Assembly (NCBI GenBank): GCA_937893485.1
Contig: CALBJL010000152.1
Span: forward strand, 1-12,885
From: an uncultured bacterium
GTDB lineage: Bacteria > Bacillota > Clostridia > Lachnospirales > Lachnospiraceae
Direction of reading: 5' to 3'
DNA: 12,885 nucleotides
The notes below the pieces were generated by a model. The model worked only from the letters and a program-made list of their open reading frames with translations, made no database searches and had not been told where the DNA came from. Positions 6,610 to 12,885 of the stretch are shown here, piece by piece. The stretch's first letter is position 1. The number at the start of each line of letters is the position of its first letter. A program made the position numbers and the translations under genes.

Positions 6610-9600
6610 CAGGTGGCAGGCGAGCAAGATCGGATTAATCAATTTCTGGTATTATGATGATCAGGAGTTTCCGTTTGTAAAGGGAAGGATGCTTCTGCGT
6701 GGATCAAACGGTTCTGGAAAATCGGTGACAATGCAGAGTGTGGTTCCGTTGCTGCTGGACGGAAACATGAGCCCGGAGCGTCTGGATCCGTTTGGTTCCC
6801 GAGACCGTAAGATGAGCAGCTATCTGCTCGAAGAAGATGATGGACGCGAGGAACGTATCGGCTATCTGTATCTGGAGTTTAAACGCAGCGAGAGTGAGCA
6901 TTATCTGACGATCGGCATGGGCATCCGTGCGCGCAGGGGAAAACCATTGGATAAATGGTATTTTTCACTGACGGATGGCAGGCGTGTCGGAGTGGATTTC
7001 TTTCTATATAAAGAGATGGATGAGAAAGTGACTCTGTCACGCAGGGAGTTGGAAAACCGTATCGGCGCAGGTGGACAGGTATTTGACCGGCAGGCAGAGT
7101 ATATGGAGTATGTGAACCGTCAGATTTTCGGCTTTGAGACAGTGGATGAATACAAGGAGATGATCGACCTGCTGATCCAGCTGCGTACACCGAAATTGTC
7201 CAAAGATTTCAAGCCATCCGTGATCAATGATATTCTGAGCGATTCGCTGCAGCCATTGTCGGACGATGATCTTCGTCCGATGTCTGAAGCGATCGAGAAT
7301 ATGGATCAGATGACGATGAATCTCAAAAGCCGCGAGGAGGCAAAGCAGGCCGCGGAGAAGATTCGGCGCGTGTATGATAAATATAATCAGCTGATACTTT
7401 ACGAAAAGGCTGGAGCATATCGTGAGGTACAGCAGAAGATGGAACAGCTGAACCAAAAGGAAGCCGGGCGTCAGCGGCAGATGGCAGCGGATGAGCGGGA
7501 GATCACTGATCTGGACGAACAGTTGCAGCAGATGGACGCAAAACATGCATCCATGGAAAAGGAGCGTGAGACGCTGAGCAAGAGTGATGCGGTGAATCTG
7601 AAGACGAGAGAGGCAGAATTGGAGCAGGAAGCGAAACGTCAGCAGCAGACGATCGATAAAAAGCAGGAGGCATTGTCATCCAAGGAGGAACTGTACCGGG
7701 ATGTACAAAGCCGCCAGCGATCAGCGCAGGACCGCAAGGAGCAGAAAGAACAGGAATTGACGGAACTGCTGGATGAGATGCAGGAGCAGGCGGAGAGTAT
7801 GGGGTTTGAAGAACATGCATTTTTCCGCAAAGAGCTTGAGGAGCATCTGGCAGAGTCGTTTTCTTTTGCCGCGCATGAGGCACAGTTTCGGATGACTCGG
7901 GACAAGATCCATCAGGCATATGAGATCCTGCGGGAGACGAATCTGTTAGAGCCGAAAGCAGAGAAGCTGTTGCAGCAGCGGGATGAATGTCTGCGGGATC
8001 TGGATGGCATCCAAAGGCAGATCAATGACCGTGAGATGTTGCTCGTACAGGCACAGAATGAGTGGAAAGAGGCACTTTACCAGTGGAATGGGCAGAACCG
8101 GCAGTTGGTTCTGGACAAGGGGCAGTTAAAGCAATGCTGTCATTTTGCGGATAGCTATGGATTGGATGAGACAGGATCAAATGAATCCGAAAATGACTTT
8201 TCACGTGTCCGGGAACTGGTATCAGATGTGCGGATCACCTGTAAAAATAAGCTGGATACAAAACTTTACGAAAAATGCCAGTTATTGGATGAAAAGAGAC
8301 AGGAACAGGCACAGCAACAGCAGGAACTGAGTGAGTGGGAACATGCAAAAGATCCGGAGCCGGAGCGCTCAGAAGGTGTATTAAAAAACCGTGCGCGTCT
8401 GGATGAACTGCATATTCCGTATCAGGAATTTTATAAAGTCATTGAATTCTCGGATCAGCTGGGTGAAGATGCATGCAACCGCCTGGAGGAGGCATTGCTG
8501 CAGATGGGTATTTTAGATGCTCTGGTGATCGAGGAAGAATACCGGGAGCAGGTATTGGCAGATGCACCGGGATGTGAGGATCGGTATCTGTTTGTGCAGC
8601 ATTCCTACTGTGAAAAGAGCCTGCTTGATGTGCTGGAATTAAACGATTCGGTCAATGATATTTTTTCGAATCAGCGTCTGACCGGCATTTTGTCGGAGAT
8701 TGCATATGGTGATGAGGGTGTGGTTTCCGTGGCTGAGGATGGCTGCTACCGGATGGGTGTCCTGACTGGTACAGTCACGGGAGAGCATGTAGCAGGATTT
8801 TTAGGTACACGTGCGAGGGAGCGCAACCGCATAAAACGGATGGAACAGTGCCGGGAGCGGATTGCACAGCTTGAAGCTGAGATCGCACAGATCCTACAGG
8901 AGCAGCAAGTACTGGAACAGCAGAAAGCGGAGCTGGAGGAGGAATATGCAGGACTTCCGACTGACCATGACCTGCGGACAGCGCGAAAGATGCTCATGGA
9001 GCAGAGGGAGGCATACGGTCAAAAGCAGAGGGAATGTGACCGGGTCGAGCAGGAGTGGAAGGAATTAGCTGAACAGATCCGTGAGATGAAAAAGCGTGCA
9101 CTCGAACTGGCGGAACAGTTGTATCTGAATTGTGCGTATACTGTATTTCAGGAGGCTGCGGCTGCTTCGTCCGAATATGAAAAACAGCTGGTTCAGCTGC
9201 GGTCATTGCATGAATTGCTGCTGCAAAGTGCGCATTATATACAGGAACAGGAAGATCGTCTGGAAGAAATAGATGCAGATATGGATGATATCCGCTATGA
9301 CCTGTCTAATGCAAAAAAACAGCTGGCACAGGTGCAGGCAGAGCATGCGTCTATCGTGGAGCAGCTCAAATTAACAGATTATGAACAGATCAAGGATCGT
9401 CTGGATGCATGTCTGCATTGGCTCAAACTGGAATATCCGGTCGAGTGGAAGAAATGTGAGCAGAGAAAAGCACAGCTGCATGAGGAATTGAAGACATTGG
9501 AACAGCAGGCATTGGAAGATGCGCAGCAACGTCAGCTCTGTGAGCAGCGGTGCAGCTGGCGCAGGAAATGCTTTGAATCGGAGCTGGCACTTGGCTATGT

Positions 9601-10723
9601 TATGTTGCCGGAGCAGATTACACTGAATGCGGCAAATGTAGCAGATTATCTGAGTACGGACATGCGTACTGTGGGTAAGGATGCGGTAATCACCAGCCTG
9701 AATCAGGTGTATTTTGAAAATCGTGTCTATCTGAGTGAATATCAGGTGATGCAGAGTGAATTGTTTGGCGAATTGGAGACAGAACGTCCCAGTGGTGAAC
9801 CACAGGGGCTGCGGCAGGATTTTACGGCGCGTTATCAGGGAACAAAGATTCCGTTTACAAAGCTGCTTTCCCATCTGGAGGAAGATATTGCACAGCTGCA
9901 GGATCTGATAAAATCGGGTGACCGTGAATTGTTTGAGGATATTCTCGCCAATACAGTGAGCCGTAAGATCCGTGGCAAGATCAACGCGTCCAATGCATGG
10001 GTGGAAAAGATGAATACACTGATGGGCAGCATGAATACGTCGAGTGGTCTGAAGCTGAGTCTGCGCTGGCGCAGCCGGACGGCAGAGGCAGAGGATCAGC
10101 TGGATACAAAAGAACTGGTTGAACTGCTGAAGAAAGATTACCGCCTGATGAGCGAGTCAGAGGCGGCACGCCTGTCGGCACATTTTCGCTCGAAAGTAGA
10201 AGAAGCGCGCAGACATGCGAAGGATAATGCCGGAATGGTGTCATTTTATCAGGTGATGAAAGAGACACTCGACTACCGCAGGTGGTTTGAATTCCAGTTG
10301 TTCTCGCAGAAAAGCGGTGAGCGTGTCAAGGAGCTGACGAATAGCGTATTCGGCACGTTTAGCGGTGGCGAAAAAGCGATGTCTATGTATGTGCCGCTGT
10401 TTTCGGCAGTCGTGGCAAAGTACCAGGGTGGACGCGCGGATGCGCCGCGTCTGATCTCGCTGGATGAGGCGTTTGCAGGTGTCGATAACCGCAATATCCG
10501 TGATATGTTCCGCTTGATGACGGAATTTTCGTTTGATTTTATCATCAATTCGCAGGTGCTGTGGGGCGATTGTGATACGCTGGATGCATTGGCGATCTAT
10601 CAGCTGATCCGTCCGGAAAATGCAAAATTTGTGACGGTTATGCCGTATTTGTGGAATGGACGGGCAAAGGAACTGCTCGAAAATGAACAGGAAGTAGAAG
10701 TTCGGAGAACACAGTTAGGATAG
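6596..10723 (+). CDS. jetC: Wadjet JetC, SMC-like ATPase (TIGR02680-like)
   Basis: This 1375-residue protein is an SMC-type motor. The N-terminal head carries Walker A GSNGSGKS (residues 36-43, K42). Two long Gln/Glu/Lys-rich coiled-coil arms (roughly 240-585 and 745-1050) flank a globular hinge-like domain at about 587-745 (PYQEFYKVIEFSDQL to GFLGTRARER). The C-terminal head has the ABC signature FSGGEKAMSMY (SGGEK 1256-1260) and Walker B RLISLDEAFAGVD (D1290, E1291). All ATPase motifs are intact. In Wadjet, JetC dimers with JetA and JetB extrude DNA loops on circular DNA and present it to JetD. The layout, including the hinge with a YRMGVLTGTVTGEHVAGF stretch, fits TIGR02680. Codons are visibly more G+C-rich than in the dGTPase half (35 of 60 G+C at 9001-9060). 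A 17-base gap precedes jetD. Confidence 0.92.
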   Translation: MNTSSRWQASKIGLINFWYYDDQEFPFVKGRMLLRGSNGSGKSVTMQSVVPLLLDGNMSPERLDPFGSRDRKMSSYLLEEDDGREERIGYLYLEFKRSESEHYLTIGMGIRARRGKPLDKWYFSLTDGRRVGVDFFLYKEMDEKVTLSRRELENRIGAGGQVFDRQAEYMEYVNRQIFGFETVDEYKEMIDLLIQLRTPKLSKDFKPSVINDILSDSLQPLSDDDLRPMSEAIENMDQMTMNLKSREEAKQAAEKIRRVYDKYNQLILYEKAGAYREVQQKMEQLNQKEAGRQRQMAADEREITDLDEQLQQMDAKHASMEKERETLSKSDAVNLKTREAELEQEAKRQQQTIDKKQEALSSKEELYRDVQSRQRSAQDRKEQKEQELTELLDEMQEQAESMGFEEHAFFRKELEEHLAESFSFAAHEAQFRMTRDKIHQAYEILRETNLLEPKAEKLLQQRDECLRDLDGIQRQINDREMLLVQAQNEWKEALYQWNGQNRQLVLDKGQLKQCCHFADSYGLDETGSNESENDFSRVRELVSDVRITCKNKLDTKLYEKCQLLDEKRQEQAQQQQELSEWEHAKDPEPERSEGVLKNRARLDELHIPYQEFYKVIEFSDQLGEDACNRLEEALLQMGILDALVIEEEYREQVLADAPGCEDRYLFVQHSYCEKSLLDVLELNDSVNDIFSNQRLTGILSEIAYGDEGVVSVAEDGCYRMGVLTGTVTGEHVAGFLGTRARERNRIKRMEQCRERIAQLEAEIAQILQEQQVLEQQKAELEEEYAGLPTDHDLRTARKMLMEQREAYGQKQRECDRVEQEWKELAEQIREMKKRALELAEQLYLNCAYTVFQEAAAASSEYEKQLVQLRSLHELLLQSAHYIQEQEDRLEEIDADMDDIRYDLSNAKKQLAQVQAEHASIVEQLKLTDYEQIKDRLDACLHWLKLEYPVEWKKCEQRKAQLHEELKTLEQQALEDAQQRQLCEQRCSWRRKCFESELALGYVMLPEQITLNAANVADYLSTDMRTVGKDAVITSLNQVYFENRVYLSEYQVMQSELFGELETERPSGEPQGLRQDFTARYQGTKIPFTKLLSHLEEDIAQLQDLIKSGDRELFEDILANTVSRKIRGKINASNAWVEKMNTLMGSMNTSSGLKLSLRWRSRTAEAEDQLDTKELVELLKKDYRLMSESEAARLSAHFRSKVEEARRHAKDNAGMVSFYQVMKETLDYRRWFEFQLFSQKSGERVKELTNSVFGTFSGGEKAMSMYVPLFSAVVAKYQGGRADAPRLISLDEAFAGVDNRNIRDMFRLMTEFSFDFIINSQVLWGDCDTLDALAIYQLIRPENAKFVTVMPYLWNGRAKELLENEQEVEVRRTQLG

Positions 10724-10740
10724 GCAGGTGAGAAGTCGCG

Positions 10741-12132
10741 GTGAATCAGCAGGAGCAGGATAAAGATCTGGAAGAATGCTGGGAACAGGAAAAGAATTTG
10801 TTAGAATGTCAGGATGGGGAAAAGGATCTGGCAGAACGCCAGGAGCAAGAACTGAAAATGAGTCAGATTGAGAGAGAATGCCTGATCTATTTCCGGTCGA
10901 ATCCGATGTGGAAGCGGCTGTTACGCGGTTTTTGGGAAAAATACCGTTCGTATGGGGCGTTTTCCGGAAGTGTGGTATTGCGTGGGCTGGCTGAAGATGA
11001 AGTTGGGGAGCTGGAAGGCTTTTTTGCAAAAAGTTTTCATGGTAAAAAGAGTGTATCCATATCCGCCACACGTTTTTCGGATGCGTTGGCAGACAGCCGC
11101 TTTGCGCAGGTTGTGCCGGAGCGTTTGCTGGAGCTGTATTTTGGACAGAAACCTATTGCGAAACGCACACAGCAGCAGATTCGGGATCAGTTGCGTGAAA
11201 AGATCGTCACAGAGTTGCTGAATACGTATCGTGGAACGCCGGCAGAGATGTTATTTTCGGCGCTTTTGGATGTTGTGAACAGTGTCAGAACAGCATCGGA
11301 TAAGGCGTGGAGAGGGCAGCTTATATTGGGTGCGGAGGTATTGAATCACCTGCCCTATCGGACGGACGAGACATTATATCTGGCTGTTTTTGCTGCGCGT
11401 ATGACAGGGAATCCGCATGCATTTGACCAGAATTGTCCACAAGGAAGATTTATATATCAGTTGATTCAAAGAGAACTGGCTGTGCGCGGATATCTGCCAC
11501 ATAGATCAGAGTTATTTCCGGCATTCTATCGTAAAAAATGTTTTTTAAACGTCGGTATCCTGTTAGATGATGTGTCGAATTATACGATGCTGTCCGGTGT
11601 GCGGGCACAGAAAAAGGACGGTGATTATCATGCTGGGCTGGACGGCTTTTTAGCTGAGAATGATATGGTGCAGATGCCGCTGACAGTGCTGAACCGATTG
11701 GAGCGCATCCTATGCAGGGATCACGGGATCTATATTGTGGAAAATCCGTCTGTATTTGCTGAGATTTGTGGAAATTCACAGAAAAACCGATCATGTATGT
11801 GCATGAACGGGCAGCCCAGACTGGCGGGGCTGGTCGCGCTGGAATTACTTGCGGCAGCAGGAACGAGCGTGTTTTATGCAGGGGATTTTGACCCGGAGGG
11901 ACTGCTGATCGCACAAAAACTGGCACATTACTATAGAGATACACTTCATGGTTCGTTCAATTACTGGCATCTCACACCGGAAGATTATCGTAAGAGTTGT
12001 TCAGGAAAGATAATATCAGAAAAACGTCTGAAAATACTGGATCGCATCACGGATGCGGAATTAATTCCTATTGTGCAGATGATGCGTGAGACTAGACTTG
12101 CCGGTTATCAGGAAAAAATCGAGTGGAGCTGA
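10741..12132 (+). CDS. jetD: Wadjet JetD, Toprim-type DNA-cleaving subunit (DUF2399/TIGR02679-like)
   Basis: This 463-residue protein is the nuclease of the complex, related to the topoisomerase VI A subunit/Spo11 Toprim fold. The C-terminal third shows the expected metal-binding pattern: E334 in IYIVENPSVF, then D382 and D384 in FYAGDFDPEGLLIAQKL. These match DUF2399, and the preceding 300 residues fit the TIGR02679 N-terminal domain. It should nick or cut closed circular DNA held by JetABC. The start is GTG 10741 with AGGTGAGAAG 6-14 bases upstream. The first 40 residues are unusual: an acidic, Gln-rich run of three and a half 10-residue repeats. A later ATG at 10858 with AGGAG 12 bases upstream would skip the repeats and start near the conserved domain, so the true start could be there. 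All catalytic residues look intact. Confidence 0.87.
   Translation: MNQQEQDKDLEECWEQEKNLLECQDGEKDLAERQEQELKMSQIERECLIYFRSNPMWKRLLRGFWEKYRSYGAFSGSVVLRGLAEDEVGELEGFFAKSFHGKKSVSISATRFSDALADSRFAQVVPERLLELYFGQKPIAKRTQQQIRDQLREKIVTELLNTYRGTPAEMLFSALLDVVNSVRTASDKAWRGQLILGAEVLNHLPYRTDETLYLAVFAARMTGNPHAFDQNCPQGRFIYQLIQRELAVRGYLPHRSELFPAFYRKKCFLNVGILLDDVSNYTMLSGVRAQKKDGDYHAGLDGFLAENDMVQMPLTVLNRLERILCRDHGIYIVENPSVFAEICGNSQKNRSCMCMNGQPRLAGLVALELLAAAGTSVFYAGDFDPEGLLIAQKLAHYYRDTLHGSFNYWHLTPEDYRKSCSGKIISEKRLKILDRITDAELIPIVQMMRETRLAGYQEKIEWS
10753..10860 (+). repeat. 30-bp in-frame tandem repeat at the 5' end of jetD
   Basis: Three consecutive 30-bp units (10753-10782, 10783-10812, 10813-10842) and a partial fourth (10843-10860) encode EQDKDLEECW, EQEKNLLECQ, DGEKDLAERQ and EQELKM. 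Residues E/D-x-x-K-D/N-L-x-E are kept at the same positions. The encoded segment is very acidic and probably helical or disordered. Confidence 0.7.
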
Positions 12133-12255
12133 GCAGTATAGGTCGAAGCACTTGCTGCTGAGACCGTAAGAATATGATTCGGTAATGCAAAATCCCATCG
12201 GCAAAGCCGATTTGGAATGGATTTTGCATCGTAACTGTGAGAGTACCGAACAGTT
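12133..12255 (+). other. Hairpin-rich segment, probable subterminal end of a degraded insertion sequence
   Basis: Several nested inverted repeats are visible. GGTC...GACC with AGCA/TGCT lies at 12141-12165. An outer TTCGGTA (12178-12184) pairs with TACCGAA (12244-12250). A perfect 11-bp ATGCAAAATCC (12185-12195) pairs with GGATTTTGCAT (12219-12229) and encloses ATCGGC-AAA-GCCGAT (12197-12211). TAACTGT (12232-12238) pairs with ACAGTTA (12250-12256) as an alternative to the outer stem, and its 3' arm touches the ATG at 12256. There is no T run, so it is not a classical terminator, though it may slow transcription from jetD. Directly preceding a transposase fragment, it is best read as the left end of an insertion sequence. 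A structured RNA leader is the alternative. Confidence 0.5.
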
Positions 12256-12510
12256 ATGAAAGAGAGTAAAAGAGCCAAGAAGAAACTGGAAAAGAATCCA
12301 GTTGTTGAATGCAATAAGATTCAAAAGAAGTACTATCCGGAGCTGTTTAAAAGATTTGCGGAGGTGAATGATCAAGAGATATTCATAAAGGGCGATTGGA
12401 AAATTGACCGAAAGTGGAAAGTAGAATTTCAAATTTTTATGAAAAAATCATCAAACATATTGAGAAAACTTTGGATTGGTGATACAATCAATTTGGAAAT
12501 TTCTCTTTAG
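12256..12510 (+). pseudogene. Transposase N-terminal fragment
   Basis: The frame from ATG 12256 gives 84 residues. The first 40, MKESKRAKKKLEKNPVVE and then CNKIQKKYYPELFKRFAEVND, resemble from memory the N-terminus of DDE transposases of several hundred residues common in Lachnospiraceae, where the text normally continues with DPRH-type residues. Here the similarity ends at VND and an unrelated or internally deleted lysine-rich tail follows (GDWKIDRKWKVEFQIF, ILRKLWIGDTI). No DDE catalytic residues are present. There is no convincing ribosome binding site: a GAGAG at 12239-12243 is 12 bases away. It is probably a dead remnant; a real 84-residue small basic protein cannot be excluded. Confidence 0.5.
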
Positions 12511-12539
12511 TATAAGGTACAATGTAATTACAAAAAAGT

Positions 12540-12559
12540 GGTCGAAAATGGTCGGAAAA
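12540..12559 (+). promoter_or_regulatory. Tandem box GGTCGAA-N3-GGTCGGA, right copy of the flanking 20-bp repeat
   Basis: It is identical to 491-510 except for G in place of A at the start of the second unit. It lies about 42-61 bases upstream of the predicted transcription start of the response-regulator gene, a plausible activator or repressor position. The 10-bp unit spacing is that of paired Spo0A boxes, with mismatches to TGTCGAA. As at the left copy, a scar of island insertion is the competing explanation. Confidence 0.5.
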
Positions 12560-12588
12560 ATTTTGTGGTGTACAAGCTCTCGAATCAT

Positions 12589-12594
12589 TATAAT
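12589..12594 (+). promoter_or_regulatory. -10 element TATAAT of the response-regulator promoter
   Basis: A perfect TATAAT lies 34 bases before the ATG at 12628. No good -35 is found at 16-18 bp; TTGTGG at 12563-12568 is 20 bp away. A poor -35 next to an upstream box fits an activator-dependent promoter. Confidence 0.5.
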
Positions 12595-12627
12595 AGAGAC
12601 AGAATAATGTTGAAAGAGGTGTTTGGC

Positions 12628-12885
12628 ATGACAAAAGCGATGGAAAAACCGATTCAGATTCTGTTGGTGGAAGACGAGGAGGGCGTTTGTGATATTTACC
12701 GGCAGACATTGTATAACTACGAGGGCATGGAGCTTGTGTATGTGACTGGAAGTGAGCAGGCAGCACGTGATTTCATGGATCGTGGGGCGGTAGATGTTAT
12801 TATTCTTGATCTGGAGCTGTTGGAGGGCGATGGGCTCTCGTTTATTTTCCGGATGGAGGAATGTACGCGCGCGGGCAGAGAAAAG
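12628..12885 (+). CDS. Response regulator, receiver domain (partial at 3' end)
   Basis: The first 86 residues of a two-component response regulator are in the window; the frame is open to the last base. ATG 12628 has AGAGG (12615-12619) 8 bases upstream. The receiver fold is clear: IQILLVEDEEGV with acidic-pocket E15/D16, and the phosphoacceptor D61 in VIILDLELLEGDGLSF. The conserved threonine and lysine and the output domain lie beyond the window, so the regulated process is unknown. It has its own promoter and sits outside the Wadjet operon, so it most likely belongs to the ancestral locus. A link to control of the island is only suggested by the shared box. Confidence 0.88.
   Translation, partial: MTKAMEKPIQILLVEDEEGVCDIYRQTLYNYEGMELVYVTGSEQAARDFMDRGAVDVIILDLELLEGDGLSFIFRMEECTRAGREK

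Noticed and set aside
9371..9874. Reverse-strand open frame of 167 codons inside jetC
   Set aside because: A low-complexity shadow of a coiled-coil coding region; the forward frame is an intact SMC protein.
12185..12229. Strong 11-bp hairpin as the Wadjet operon terminator
   Set aside because: Only TCG follows the stem, with no T run. It fits an insertion-sequence leader better, though it may still attenuate transcription.
1..12885. CRISPR array, tRNA or rRNA genes, integrase
   Set aside because: No regularly spaced repeats, cloverleaf-type sequences, rRNA stretches or recombinase motifs were seen on either strand.

Overview
The window looks like chromosomal DNA of a Gram-positive, probably spore-forming Clostridia member, most likely Lachnospiraceae. 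This rests on strong AGGAGG-type ribosome binding sites, frequent GTG starts, moderate to low G+C, a possible Spo0A-type box pair, and a transposase fragment of a kind I associate with that family. The taxonomy is inference. All credible genes are on the + strand.

Layout. (1) 1-489: the 3' end of a HAD-family phosphatase gene, followed by an intrinsic terminator. (2) 490-727: an AT-rich intergenic region with a paired GGTCGAAAAT/AGTCGGAAAA box. (3) 728-2665: a long dGTPase-family HD hydrolase with an unrecognised N-terminal extension of about 180 residues. (4) 2666-3753: a decayed stretch. It holds the first codons of a P-loop NTPase, then the frameshifted tail of a PUA/ASCH-like protein, then an apparently intact small ASCH-domain gene. 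(5) 3754-3976: an intergenic region with a good extended -10 promoter. (6) 3977-12132: a compact four-gene operon, jetA-jetB-jetC-jetD, encoding a Wadjet anti-plasmid/anti-phage SMC-nuclease system. Its families look like DUF2397/TIGR02677, DUF2398/TIGR02678, TIGR02680 SMC ATPase and DUF2399/TIGR02679 Toprim nuclease. (7) 12133-12510: a hairpin-rich segment and a transposase N-terminal fragment, probably the end of a degraded insertion sequence. (8) 12540-12885: a second near-identical copy of the box from region 2, a TATAAT promoter and the 5' end of a response-regulator gene.

How it fits together. Regions 3-7 read as a defence island between two housekeeping-type genes. Wadjet is known to recognise closed circular DNA by loop extrusion (JetABC) and to cleave it with JetD. 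dGTPases are known to defend against phage by depleting dGTP. ASCH proteins bind RNA or modified nucleosides. The dGTPase/ASCH half is clearly more AT-rich than the Wadjet half, so the island was probably assembled from separate acquisitions. A 19/20-identical 20-bp sequence occurs just outside both ends of the island. It is either an integration or recombination scar, or a paired regulatory box used twice.

The main leads are the extended dGTPase beside Wadjet, the flanking repeat, a 30-bp in-frame tandem repeat at the start of jetD, and a frameshift in the PUA/ASCH remnant that a 4-bp duplication explains exactly. No tRNA, rRNA, CRISPR array or intact integrase was seen.
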